Source: DASYML01 sp036399835
GTDB taxonomy: Bacteria; Acidobacteriota; Blastocatellia; Pyrinomonadales; Pyrinomonadaceae
Direction of reading: 5' to 3'
Assembly: GCA_036399835.1 (NCBI GenBank)
Contig: DASWMI010000132.1
Span: 1 to 57,042, forward strand
DNA length: 57,042 bases
The notes beneath the pieces are model-generated. The model did no database searches, was not told the DNA's origin, and was given only the letters and a program-made list of their open reading frames with translations. The number at the start of each line of letters is the position of its first letter. The first letter of the stretch is position 1. Position numbers and translations under genes: made by a program. Below, in pieces: positions 16,887 to 25,457 of this stretch.

Positions 16887-16922
16887 CGGCCCGGCCTGCA
16901 AGAAGCTTTGCAAGCCGGGCCG
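16887..16922 (+). terminator. GC-rich hairpin after the M14 gene
   Basis: CGGCCCGGC (16887-16895) pairs perfectly with GCCGGGCCG (16914-16922), with further pairing inside the loop (TGCAAG with CTTTGCA). It lies 48 bases after the M14 stop. No U-tract follows, so termination may be factor-assisted. Confidence 0.5.
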
Positions 16923-16960
16923 CAAATTCTCTGCCTTTAAAACTATTCCCCTGCTGTAAC

Positions 16961-16989
16961 TTGACAACCGGCCACGCTTGAAATAGAGT
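16961..16989 (+). promoter_or_regulatory. sigma70-like promoter upstream of the secreted-protein gene
   Basis: TTGACA (16961-16966) and TAGAGT (16984-16989) are separated by 17 bases. The transcript would start near 16996 and carry a leader of almost 300 bases before the ATG at 17292. The gap 16839-17291 otherwise holds only the hairpin at 16887-16922; the open frame running through it has no independent start signal. Confidence 0.55.
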
Positions 16990-17291
16990 TCGCGCCGTTT
17001 TGTCAGGTGCTTATTTACCGTCGCCGAATGTAATTACTATATGCGTTCGGCATTGGCCCTTCACTTTGGTGTGTGATCGCGTCAGTCCGCAAGTCAAAAA
17101 AGCCCGGAGCCCCTTGCCTCAGTACGCTTCATACCATCAGCTTTAAGCTATCCGCCTCGCTCGCGGCCATAGCGCAGCCGCGATTGCCTGAACTATTATT
17201 CGCGAGAATCTTTCCGGTAATAAGCATCGCCCAGATAGCTATGCGGGGTTTCCGCGTAGCTGTTCCCCCAACTTTCAACGAAGGAGAATTT

Positions 17292-18164
17292 ATGAGAATC
17301 AAAAGACTGTTAACTCTGACAGTTGCAGCAATCGTGATGGCCTTGATTTCACTCGTCGGCATCGTCACTGCAACCAACTCAACGGTGGTTGTGACGCCGA
17401 CCAGCCCGAACGGCTGGACCGAGCAACACGCCACATGCGGCGCGACCGCGACCGGGTCGCAATCATACGTTCAAGGCCCAGAAAATCCCCCGGAAGGCAC
17501 TGGCAGTCACCAGTTCCAGATTGGACCAGATGGAGATTCCTTCGAGGCTATACGCAACAGTAGTCTGAACGGTGTGAAATTATCGGACATCACAGCGCTC
17601 AGCTACAGCACTTATGTACAGCAGTTCGGCTCAGGCGGACAGGCTCCGTACATCATTCTCAATATTGACTGGGATAACAACGGGACTCTGGATGACCAGC
17701 TCTTCTTCGAGCCGGTCTATCAGAACGGGACTTACAGCGGCGACCCCGTCCCGAACCAGTGCGGCAGCAACCCCGCATGCGTCGTGACGGGCGAGTGGCA
17801 GGAATGGGACGCGTTGATTGGCGGCTGGTGGACCGAGACCGGTGGCCCGCCGCTCGTCACCTTGCAGTCCTACATCGCGGCCCATCCTGACGCGCGCGTC
17901 CTCAAGACCACCAGCGGCCTCGGCTCATTCAGAATCGCGACGGGCTGCGGCGGTGCTGCCTGGGCCAATTTCATAGGCAACGTTGACGCCGTCATTATCG
18001 GTTTCAATGGCAACACGACGACCTATGACTTTGAGCTTTATAACGCGCCGACCTCCGCCGCGCAGTGCAAGAACGGCGGCTGGCAGACGTTTAATCCAAA
18101 CAGAACAGCCGGACCCTTTAAGAATCAGGGCGACTGCATACAGTATGTCAACACAGGGAAATAG
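17292..18164 (+). CDS. secreted protein of unknown function with C-terminal FKNQGDC motif
   Basis: A 290-residue exported protein. It has a signal peptide at residues 1-27 (MRIKRLLTLTVAAIVMALIS) and then a beta-rich domain with NIDWDNNGTLDDQLFFEP, reminiscent of a calcium-binding or lectin-like fold. The end, CKNGGWQTF ... FKNQGDCIQYV, is a small two-cysteine motif found at the C-terminus of secreted or surface proteins in several soil phyla; its function is not known to me. AAGGAG lies 6 bases before the ATG; a longer frame from 17073 lacks such a site. It has its own promoter candidate and a strong terminator. Confidence 0.8.
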   Translation: MRIKRLLTLTVAAIVMALISLVGIVTATNSTVVVTPTSPNGWTEQHATCGATATGSQSYVQGPENPPEGTGSHQFQIGPDGDSFEAIRNSSLNGVKLSDITALSYSTYVQQFGSGGQAPYIILNIDWDNNGTLDDQLFFEPVYQNGTYSGDPVPNQCGSNPACVVTGEWQEWDALIGGWWTETGGPPLVTLQSYIAAHPDARVLKTTSGLGSFRIATGCGGAAWANFIGNVDAVIIGFNGNTTTYDFELYNAPTSAAQCKNGGWQTFNPNRTAGPFKNQGDCIQYVNTGK

Positions 18165-18187
18165 CCTGCTTTGTTGAGCTGTTGATG

Positions 18188-18226
18188 GAGAGGCTGGCTT
18201 CATGCATGAAGCCAGCCTCTCTTTTT
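18188..18226 (+). terminator. Rho-independent terminator, perfect 17-bp stem
   Basis: Bases 18188-18221 are a perfect palindrome (GAGAGGCTGGCTTCATG and its complement) followed by TTTTT on the plus strand. It lies 23 bases after the stop of the secreted-protein gene and 12 bases beyond the end of the convergent gene. Confidence 0.9.
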
Positions 18227-18237
18227 ATTTGCCGGAT

Positions 18238-19827
18238 TTACTGGTCCACGACGGGGATGATCGCGAGGTCTGCGCGTAAGAGGCCGAGCTGTGTCATGGC
18301 TGTGAGGCGCAGTGGCAGGCGGCGGCTGTCTTCGCTCATCCAGACGCGCAGTTGGAATTTGTCTGCCTGCGCGTCGTCAGTCGTCAGCGAAAGCTGCACG
18401 GCGCGGATTTTCTGTCCGCCCAGCTCAATCGTTTCACGCTTGAGGGAAGTGACGAAGAGTGTCGTCGGGCGATTGTTGACGAGGATGGAGACGGCATTTC
18501 TTTTGGGCGGCGCGAGGTTGAAAGAGCGCACGGCGTACATCACCGAGATGAAATCGTGTGTCCCGACGGGAATCTCTATCCGCATGCCCTTGTCCGTCGT
18601 CGCGTTGCCGCGATCCTGGTCGTAAGTGACGACCTGATTGACGCGGCGCTTTCCTTCAACCAGCGCCAGCTCCGTGCGAAAAGGGACGAGCGTTGTCGGG
18701 TCAACATAAGAGCTGATCTGGTCGTTGGCGACGAAGAGACGTTGCGCGGCATTGGTCGTCTGCGCACGCGCGGCGAAGAGCAGCCCCTGGCGATTGAAAT
18801 AACGAGCGCGAGGGCGTACCTGGAATGAAGCCGTCCCGACAGGCTGCGCAACGCTCGCCAGATAGATGTTGTAGTTAAGCTGCTCGCCAACAGAGAAGGG
18901 CAGGCCGCTCAGCGGCGCGGACTCTGTCGCGGCGCTAGTGGCGCCGTTCGGGCTGCTGCTGGTCCGCTGCGGAACATTAGAGCGCGGTTGAGGAATTCCA
19001 GCTTGCGGCTGCGGCTGTGGTGTGGCAGTCGCCACGGGCGGCTCTGCTGCTTGAGCGGGCGCGGACAATTCAGAGCCTGCCAGTTCCGCGCGTATCTCAC
19101 CGGACTTGTGCTGCGCCGTCAGGAGCACAGGGACATGCCACTGGTCATCGCTGAAGTAGATGCGCGTGCGATAGTCGTTGGCTTCGGAGTTGCCGGGCAC
19201 ACGAAGCTGCGTAATGATGGTTTGAAACGAGCCGACATTCGTCTTAATCAACTGTCGCCCAGTGACCTTCAGCTCGGCGACGTACTGCGCGGCCTCGCTG
19301 TTGACATTAAAACGGTAGACAGAGCCTTCGGCGAGCGGCAAAGAGCGGAAGCGATAAAAGGCCGAGAGGAAATCGTAAGTGCCCGGAAATTCTCCGGTCC
19401 GCAGTCTGGACGGGATGGCAGCCGTTCCGGCAGGCACGTTGTATTCGCTGGAAGTATCAGCCGTGCGCCCCGCTTCGCGTATCATCTGCTGCGTGCGAAA
19501 GGGCAGGCCCGTGCCGGCATCTATATAAGAGATGTAATCGTTGTTGATTGAATAGAGCGCGGCGTTGACGATGCCTGTTGTCTCAACGTGAGCGCGTATC
19601 TGCAAACCTTCGCGGCCATAGAAATTTCCGCGGCCCGCGATGAGCAGCTCGACGTGCGCAGCCGAGTTAAAGTTTGAGAAAGAGACGTTGTACGTCAGGC
19701 GCTCGCCGACGCGATAGGGCGAGCTGTTGAAGGGGAGAAAGGCTGCGTCGTCCGCGCGCTGTGCGCTCGCGGGCGCAAGCCAGACCAATAAGAGAAGAAC
19801 TGCCGGAACGGCCAAACGGAATCTCAA
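18238..19827 (-). CDS. secreted protein with two DUF3108 domains
   Basis: A 529-residue exported protein with a signal peptide (LAVPAVLLLLVWLAPASAQ). Two homologous beta-rich halves follow, each beginning with the DUF3108-type signature (YRVGERLTYNVSF and FSVGEQLNYNIYL) and ending with LPLRLTA-like strands. They are joined by a Pro/Gln/Ala/Ser-rich linker (about residues 235-285). DUF3108 proteins are periplasmic or envelope proteins of unknown function. The frame is open to a TTG at 19860; I prefer the TTG at 19827, which has AGAGGAA at good spacing and starts directly before the signal peptide. Confidence 0.85.
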   Translation of the reverse strand: MRFRLAVPAVLLLLVWLAPASAQRADDAAFLPFNSSPYRVGERLTYNVSFSNFNSAAHVELLIAGRGNFYGREGLQIRAHVETTGIVNAALYSINNDYISYIDAGTGLPFRTQQMIREAGRTADTSSEYNVPAGTAAIPSRLRTGEFPGTYDFLSAFYRFRSLPLAEGSVYRFNVNSEAAQYVAELKVTGRQLIKTNVGSFQTIITQLRVPGNSEANDYRTRIYFSDDQWHVPVLLTAQHKSGEIRAELAGSELSAPAQAAEPPVATATPQPQPQAGIPQPRSNVPQRTSSSPNGATSAATESAPLSGLPFSVGEQLNYNIYLASVAQPVGTASFQVRPRARYFNRQGLLFAARAQTTNAAQRLFVANDQISSYVDPTTLVPFRTELALVEGKRRVNQVVTYDQDRGNATTDKGMRIEIPVGTHDFISVMYAVRSFNLAPPKRNAVSILVNNRPTTLFVTSLKRETIELGGQKIRAVQLSLTTDDAQADKFQLRVWMSEDSRRLPLRLTAMTQLGLLRADLAIIPVVDQ

Positions 19828-19993
19828 ATCGTTATTCCTCTTTTTCAAGCGATAACTCAACGACTCGTCCCCTCAACAAAAATCTACGGGTCCGGCGCAG
19901 GTTAAGCTTACACGCTATGGAAACTATAAAGTTCCTGATGGACCGACGCGCAGAGCCGCGCTTGATAGAAGAGCGTGCGCCATCATCATGCGT

Positions 19994-20728
19994 TCAAGCG
20001 ACTGCGGCCCTCTGCATCTCCTCGCAGATTTCTCTGGCGGCGAGCGCTGGGTCCGCCGCTCTAAGTATCGCGCGCCCGACCACCAGATAGTCCGCGCCCG
20101 CTCTCAAGGCCAAAGCGGGCGTCATCACGCGCTTCTGGTCATCATCCGCAGCGCCCTGCGGGCGCACGCCCGGCGTGACAATCAGGAAACCCTCTCGCTC
20201 GACGGCCAGACGCACAGCACAGATTTCATGCGGCGAAGCGACGATGCCGTCAAGCCCGCAGTCTGCCGCCAGGCGCGACAACCGGGTCGCCTCTTCAAGC
20301 GGCTCATGTTTGATCCCGACTCCCGCAAGTGTAGCAGCATCCGCACTCGTAAGCACTGTCACAGCAATGATTTTAGGCCGCGCCAGCCCTTCGCGCTGGC
20401 AGACCTGCGAGAGCGTCTCGCAGGTCCGCCGCATCATCTCCCCGCCTCCCAGCGCGTGTACGTTGAGCATCCAGACGCCGAGCCGCATGGCTTCGATGCT
20501 GGCCGCCGCGACCGTGTTGGGAATGTCATGAAATTTAAGATCGAGAAAAACCTGCGCGCCCGCCTGGACCAGCTCGCGGACCAGCTCTGGACCAGCGGCT
20601 GTAAATAACTGGGAGCCGACTTTAAAGCGGCGCGTCACATCGCGCAGCCGCGCAAAAAGCTCAAGCGCCTCGCCCGCCGTCGGCACATCAAGCGCGATAA
20701 TCAACCTATCATTAACCGAAGTCGTCAT
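19994..20728 (-). CDS. pyrF: orotidine 5'-phosphate decarboxylase
   Basis: A 244-residue TIM-barrel enzyme that decarboxylates OMP to UMP, the last step of de novo pyrimidine synthesis. The catalytic signature LDLKFHDIPNT carries Asp63, Lys65 and Asp68. ALDVP near the N-terminus, TPGVRP and the phosphate-binding DYLVVGRAI near the C-terminus are also typical. It lies 194 bases downstream of pyrD in the same direction, separated by a repeat block, and faces the double-DUF3108 gene tandemly. Confidence 0.97.
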   Translation of the reverse strand: MTTSVNDRLIIALDVPTAGEALELFARLRDVTRRFKVGSQLFTAAGPELVRELVQAGAQVFLDLKFHDIPNTVAAASIEAMRLGVWMLNVHALGGGEMMRRTCETLSQVCQREGLARPKIIAVTVLTSADAATLAGVGIKHEPLEEATRLSRLAADCGLDGIVASPHEICAVRLAVEREGFLIVTPGVRPQGAADDDQKRVMTPALALRAGADYLVVGRAILRAADPALAAREICEEMQRAAVA

Positions 20729-20784
20729 AAAAAGTTGGCTTCGTCTTTAGTTCGACGCTCTCAGAGAGTATTTCAAAACCGGAA

Positions 20785-20898
20785 GATGGGCCACCGCAGA
20801 CACGGAGGCACAGAGAATAATTAGGAAAGATGTATTGAAATGTCTTATCAGCTCCTGATTTATCTTCTCTCTGTGGCTCTGTGGCTCTGTGGCTCATC
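20785..20898. repeat. intergenic inverted repeat with CTCTGTGG tandem units
   Basis: Between pyrD and pyrF. The left arm (20785-20815, GATGGGCCACCGCAGACACG...) is an imperfect inverse of the right arm (20869-20898), which contains three perfect CTCTGTGG units followed by CTCATC. The interior is AT-rich. It is one of several intergenic repeats in this window built from repeated short words. Confidence 0.6.
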
Positions 20899-20922
20899 TT
20901 GAAATCTGTTCTAAATATCAAT

Positions 20923-22047
20923 TCAAGCTGAGGCAAATGCAAGCTCTGCGGCCCGGCAACCGACAGCTTCATCGAGCGAGCCGAAGCCTTCTTTCAGCAA
21001 TAGCTCGGCCAGCCCGTCGTTAATCTTTCGAGCGATGCTGACGCCTTCGTAGATAAAGCCTGTGTAAAGCTGGACCAGGCTTGCTCCGGCGCAAATCTTT
21101 TCCCATGCATCGAGCGCGTTGAAGATACCGCCGACGCCTATGATCGCCATTTCTCCACGCGTCAGCTTGTAAAGCTCCGCGACGATTTTAGTCGAGCGAG
21201 CACGCAGCGGAGCGCCGCTCAGACCTCCCGCGCCGCAGGCCGCGACTTCAGCTACGCGTGTCTTGAGCTGCGCGCGGCTCGTCGTCGTGTTGGTCGCGAT
21301 AATCCCAGACAGTTGCGCTTTGATGGCGACACGCGCCAGCTCTTCGAGTTCGCGCGTTTCGAGATCGGGCGCAATCTTGACGAGGAGCGGCAGGGGCTGG
21401 CGGCCCTGCGCGGCCTGTGCCAGCGCCCGATTCTTCTTTTGCAGCTCATCCAGAAGCTCTGCCAGCGCGTCCGGGTGTTGCAGCTCTCGCAGGTTCGGCG
21501 TATTTGGCGAGCTGACGTTGATGGCGACGTAATCCGCGACCTGGTGGACCAGTTCAAAGCTGTGCAGGTAATCCGGGATGGCATCTTCCAGGGCGACTGC
21601 TCGGCTCTTGCCGATGTTGATGCCGAGGACGCAGCCCGGACGTTGCGTGGCAAGACGGGCCGCCACCTTTGCCGCTCCGACGTTGTTGAAGCCCAGGCGA
21701 TTAATCAACGCCTGGTCCAGTGGCAGACGAAAGAGGCGCGGGCGTTGGTTGCCCTCTTGCGGCAAGTGCGTCACCGTGCCGACTTCTATAAAACCGAAGC
21801 CGAGCGCAGACAGACTCTCAGCCGCCGTCCCATTCTTGTCAAAGCCCGCCGCCAGCCCGACCGGATTGCTGAAAGAGAGGCCGAAGCGTTGCAGCCTGCC
21901 GAAAGGCTCGCGGCTCAAACGCCCCGCGACAAACGCTCTGGCCCATTCTGTGCCGAGCGCCGCCGAGAGGGATTTCAAGGCCAACTCGTGCGCCTGTTCG
22001 GGCGGCAGGCGGAACAATAGCGGGCGCAGGATTTTGCTATAAAGCAT
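20923..22047 (-). CDS. pyrD: dihydroorotate dehydrogenase, class 2 (quinone-dependent)
   Basis: A 374-residue membrane-associated flavoenzyme that oxidises dihydroorotate to orotate with quinone. Evidence: the N-terminal helical extension (MLYSKILRPLLFRLPPEQAH) that defines class 2, GLAAGFDKNG for FMN, the catalytic serine in NVSSPNTPNLREL (about residue 180), and the FMN-phosphate loop IIGVGGI. Full length for the class. It is transcribed away from pyrR, with pyrF next downstream. Confidence 0.97.
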   Translation of the reverse strand: MLYSKILRPLLFRLPPEQAHELALKSLSAALGTEWARAFVAGRLSREPFGRLQRFGLSFSNPVGLAAGFDKNGTAAESLSALGFGFIEVGTVTHLPQEGNQRPRLFRLPLDQALINRLGFNNVGAAKVAARLATQRPGCVLGINIGKSRAVALEDAIPDYLHSFELVHQVADYVAINVSSPNTPNLRELQHPDALAELLDELQKKNRALAQAAQGRQPLPLLVKIAPDLETRELEELARVAIKAQLSGIIATNTTTSRAQLKTRVAEVAACGAGGLSGAPLRARSTKIVAELYKLTRGEMAIIGVGGIFNALDAWEKICAGASLVQLYTGFIYEGVSIARKINDGLAELLLKEGFGSLDEAVGCRAAELAFASA

Positions 22048-22114
22048 CAGCGGCGGCGAAGGGGACGAGTATTCAAATGACGAGCAGGGAAAATATTAAC
22101 CTGTCGGTTGCTGC

Positions 22115-22143
22115 TTGTCACCCGCCACCGATCTTGTTAGTAT
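22115..22143 (+). promoter_or_regulatory. sigma70-like promoter of pyrR-pyrB-pyrC
   Basis: TTGTCA (22115-22120) and TAGTAT (22138-22143) are separated by 17 bases. The start of transcription would be near 22150, only a few bases before the pyrR ATG at 22153, so either pyrR is leaderless or translation begins at the internal ATG at 22180, which has GAAGG upstream. Confidence 0.5.
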
Positions 22144-22152
22144 CGCGAGCCA

Positions 22153-22725
22153 ATGGATTTTGTAGAGAAGGCACGAATTATGGATGGGGCGCGGATCAAT
22201 CGCGCGCTGTCGCGGCTTGCCTCAGAGATTGTCGAAGAGAATCACGGGGCGAGCGATCTCTATCTGGTCGGGATACGCAGGCGCGGCGTTCCCTTAGCCG
22301 AGCGGATGGCGGACAAGATAGCCGACCTCGAAGGCATGCGCCCGCCCGTGGGCATCCTCGACATCACGCTCTATCGCGATGATCTTTCGACCGTCGGGAT
22401 CAACCCGATAGTCAATCGCACGGAACTGCCCGGCGATATAGAGAATCACAGCATCATCCTGATTGATGATGTGCTCTACACGGGACGCACGATTCGCGCT
22501 GCGCTGGACCAGTTGATTGACTACGGTCGCCCTCGCCGCGTGCAACTCGCCGTCCTCATTGACCGCGGTAAGGAGCATCGAGAATTGCCCATCCAGGCCG
22601 ATTACATAGGCAAGATAGTGCCGACGAAAAAGAGCGAGATTATCAAGGTGATGCTCACGGATTTTGATGAAGAAGAAGGCGTCGTGATTGTCGAGCGACC
22701 GGCGGAGGCGTCGGATAGTTCTTGA
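22153..22725 (+). CDS. pyrR: PyrR bifunctional regulator / uracil phosphoribosyltransferase
   Basis: A 190-residue PRTase-fold protein. The PRPP-binding motif ILIDDVLYTGRTIRAALD and the PyrR-type N-terminus KARIMDGARINRALSRL match the RNA-binding attenuation protein of the pyr operon. PyrR binds a stem-loop in pyr mRNA when UMP or UTP is high and favours termination; many members also convert uracil plus PRPP to UMP. It heads pyrR-pyrB-pyrC, and a hairpin terminator with a PyrR-site-like sequence lies just after its stop codon. Alignment to known PyrR proteins favours the start at 22153 over the internal Met at 22180. Confidence 0.95.
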   Translation: MDFVEKARIMDGARINRALSRLASEIVEENHGASDLYLVGIRRRGVPLAERMADKIADLEGMRPPVGILDITLYRDDLSTVGINPIVNRTELPGDIENHSIILIDDVLYTGRTIRAALDQLIDYGRPRRVQLAVLIDRGKEHRELPIQADYIGKIVPTKKSEIIKVMLTDFDEEEGVVIVERPAEASDSS

Positions 22726-22754
22726 GAGGCGGCCAGCGATGGCCGCTTTTTTTT
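22720..22754 (+). terminator. probable PyrR-controlled attenuator between pyrR and pyrB
   Basis: GCGGCCA (22729-22735) and TGGCCGC (22740-22746) form a perfect stem with a GCGA loop, followed by eight T residues (22747-22754): a strong intrinsic terminator. Overlapping its 5' side and the pyrR stop codon, TCTTGAGAGGCG (22720-22731) matches 10 of 12 positions of the PyrR RNA consensus UCCNGNGAGGYU as I recall it. A terminator inside an operon directly after pyrR is where Bacillus-type pyr operons carry attenuators. PyrR control is inferred. Confidence 0.6.
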
Positions 22755-22771
22755 GTCAACCGCGAGAGGTA

Positions 22772-22816
22772 AGAGGTGACAAGATAAAAGTTTTTCTCCC
22801 GTCAGCTGTCGCCTCT
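22772..22816. repeat. inverted repeat in the pyrB leader
   Basis: AGAGGTGACA (22772-22781) and TGTCGCCTCT (22807-22816) pair over 10 bases with one G-U, enclosing an A/T-rich loop. It lies between the attenuator and the pyrB ATG and may be part of that control region or one of the dispersed intergenic repeats. Confidence 0.45.
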
Positions 22817-22837
22817 CACACGTGACCTGTCAAATAG

Positions 22838-23842
<1,005 letters not shown>

Positions 23843-23845
23843 CTG

Positions 23846-25192
23846 ATGAGATTATTGATCGCCAACGGCTACTTGATTGACCCGTCGCAGGGACAGAACA
23901 GCGGCAGGAATCTGTTGATTGAAGACGGGCGCGTGGCAGGGTTATTGGAGAGAAACGAAGACGCGCCGGAGGACGCGCAAGTTTTTGATGCGACGGGTCT
24001 CGTCGTGGCCCCCGGCTTTATAGACATGCATGTGCACTTGCGCGAGCCCGGGCAGGAATACAAGGAGACGATTGCGACGGGCGCGGCTGCCGCCGTGGCG
24101 GGCGGCTGGACCAGCGTCTGCGCGATGCCCAACACCGACCCTGTTAATGACAGCCCAGCCATCACACGCTTTATCATAGAGCAGGCCGAGCGCGCACGCC
24201 TGGCAAACGTCTTCCCCATCGGCTCGATCACCAAAGGCTCCGCAGGGGCCGAGCTGTCCGAGATGGGCGAGATGAAGAGCGCTGGAATTGTCGCCGTCTC
24301 GGATGATGGGCGGCCAGTGCCGTCGGCTGGCATGATGCGCCGCGCGATGGAGTATGCGAGAGGCTTTGAGCTGACGGTTGTGGACCACTGCGAAGACCGC
24401 TCGCTGGCGAGGGGCGGCGTGATGCACGAGGGGCACTGGTCGCTCGTGCTCGGGCTACGCGGAATGCCCGCCGCCGCAGAAGAGATGGATGCCGTGCGCG
24501 ACTGCGCGCTGGCGGAATTGACGCGCGCACGCGTCCACCTCGCGCATCTCTCGACGCGTGGCGCGCTCGAAGCCGTGCGGCGCGCCAAAGAGCGCGGGCT
24601 GGCGATCAGTTGCGAAGTCACGCCGCATCACTGGACGCTGACGGATGCGGCGGTCGAAGGCTACGACACGAATACGAAGATGAACCCGCCGCTCCGTAGC
24701 CCTGAGCACGTCGCGGCCATCATGGAAGCCTTGAGCGATGGGACGATTGATGCTATCGCGACAGATCATGCTCCGCACCACGCGGACGAAAAGGCTCTCG
24801 AATATGATCAAGCTCCATTTGGCATCACGGGTCTTGAAACCGCAGTCGGTCTCGCGCTCGACCGTTTAGTGCATCAAGGCGTCATCAATCTTGAAAGACT
24901 CGTAGAACTGTGCTCCGTCAACCCCGCGCGGATTTTCAACCTCAGGGAGCGCGGCACGCTGCGCAAGGGCGCATGGGGCGATGTCACGATTCTGGACCCG
25001 GACCTCGTGTGGACTTTCGATGCCGCGCAATCAAAATCGAAAAGCCGCAACACGCCATACGATGGCTGGACCATGCGCGGTGCGGCAGTCGCCACCATCA
25101 ACGCCGGACGCATCGTCTACCGCCACCCGGAACTGAGCCGCATGACAGCCCAAAAACAGAACGAAGAAGCAAGTCTGGAGTCCAGAGTCTGA
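23846..25192 (+). CDS. pyrC: dihydroorotase, class I
   Basis: A 448-residue amidohydrolase that cyclises carbamoyl-aspartate to dihydroorotate. Metal site: His62 and His64 in DMHVHLREPG, the histidine in VVDHCED, AHLSTRGA, and the Asp of ATDHAPHH. The Asp-based class I signature and the length fit a class I enzyme. It follows pyrB by 3 bases, so the two are coupled. The last residues (EEASLESRV) are encoded by the left arm of the intergenic repeat that begins at 25172, so the repeat has extended or replaced the original C-terminus. Confidence 0.96.
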   Translation: MRLLIANGYLIDPSQGQNSGRNLLIEDGRVAGLLERNEDAPEDAQVFDATGLVVAPGFIDMHVHLREPGQEYKETIATGAAAAVAGGWTSVCAMPNTDPVNDSPAITRFIIEQAERARLANVFPIGSITKGSAGAELSEMGEMKSAGIVAVSDDGRPVPSAGMMRRAMEYARGFELTVVDHCEDRSLARGGVMHEGHWSLVLGLRGMPAAAEEMDAVRDCALAELTRARVHLAHLSTRGALEAVRRAKERGLAISCEVTPHHWTLTDAAVEGYDTNTKMNPPLRSPEHVAAIMEALSDGTIDAIATDHAPHHADEKALEYDQAPFGITGLETAVGLALDRLVHQGVINLERLVELCSVNPARIFNLRERGTLRKGAWGDVTILDPDLVWTFDAAQSKSKSRNTPYDGWTMRGAAVATINAGRIVYRHPELSRMTAQKQNEEASLESRV

Positions 25193-25240
25193 GAGTCATA
25201 AGTCAAAAGCTTTTGATTCCAGACTCCAGACTCTCGGACT
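25172..25240. repeat. imperfect inverted repeat, overlapping the 3' end of pyrC
   Basis: Built from near-repeats of AGTCTGGAGTC and GAGAGTC on the left and their inverse on the right, meeting at AAAAGCTTTT (25205-25214). It overlaps the last 21 bases of pyrC and would fold into one long hairpin. Confidence 0.6.
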
Positions 25241-25247
25241 AACAAAA

Positions 25248-25291
25248 AGAGAGACCCGCTCGCGCTCTCCCCTTCGCGGGCGGGTCTCTCT
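25248..25291. terminator. 17-bp hairpin, loop CTCTCCCCTT (copy 1)
   Basis: AGAGAGACCCGCTCGCG (25248-25264) pairs with 25275-25291 over 17 positions with one G-U. The 10-base loop and the inner CGCG pairs are identical to the hairpin at 25379-25412, while the outer stems differ. It lies between the convergent pyrC and the gene ending at 25458, so bidirectional termination is likely. Confidence 0.65.
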
Positions 25292-25296
25292 CTGTG

Positions 25297-25330
25297 CGGT
25301 CGCTCACTTACGTAGTGACAGGGGCGACCG
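25297..25330. repeat. two-part hairpin CGGTCGC / GCGACCG
   Basis: Outer arms CGGTCGC (25297-25303) and GCGACCG (25324-25330), with an inner TCACT/AGTGA stem around ACGT. It is the middle member of three closely spaced hairpins between two convergent genes. A run of T (25342-25348) follows on the plus strand. Confidence 0.55.
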
Positions 25331-25378
25331 AACTCGTTAGATTTTTTTGTAAAGCCTGACTCTTTAGATTTTGTGGGA

Positions 25379-25412
25379 AGCCTGTTCGCGCTCTCCCCTT
25401 CGCGAACAGGCT
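25379..25412. repeat. 12-bp hairpin, loop CTCTCCCCTT (copy 2)
   Basis: AGCCTGTTCGCG (25379-25390) and CGCGAACAGGCT (25401-25412) are a perfect pair around the same 10-base loop as copy 1. The change of the outer stem on both sides compared with copy 1 indicates that the folded structure is what has been kept. Confidence 0.65.
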
Positions 25413-25457
25413 CCCATCGCACGGCAAGCCCGAACAGCTTACCGATCCTTTAAAAAC

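Noticed and set aside
17073..17291. N-terminal extension of the secreted protein to 17073
   Set aside because: It would bury the signal peptide 73 residues inside the protein; the ATG at 17292 has a good ribosome-binding site.
25248..25412. CRISPR-like array
   Set aside because: Only two related units, palindromic with different stems, no regular spacers and no cas genes.
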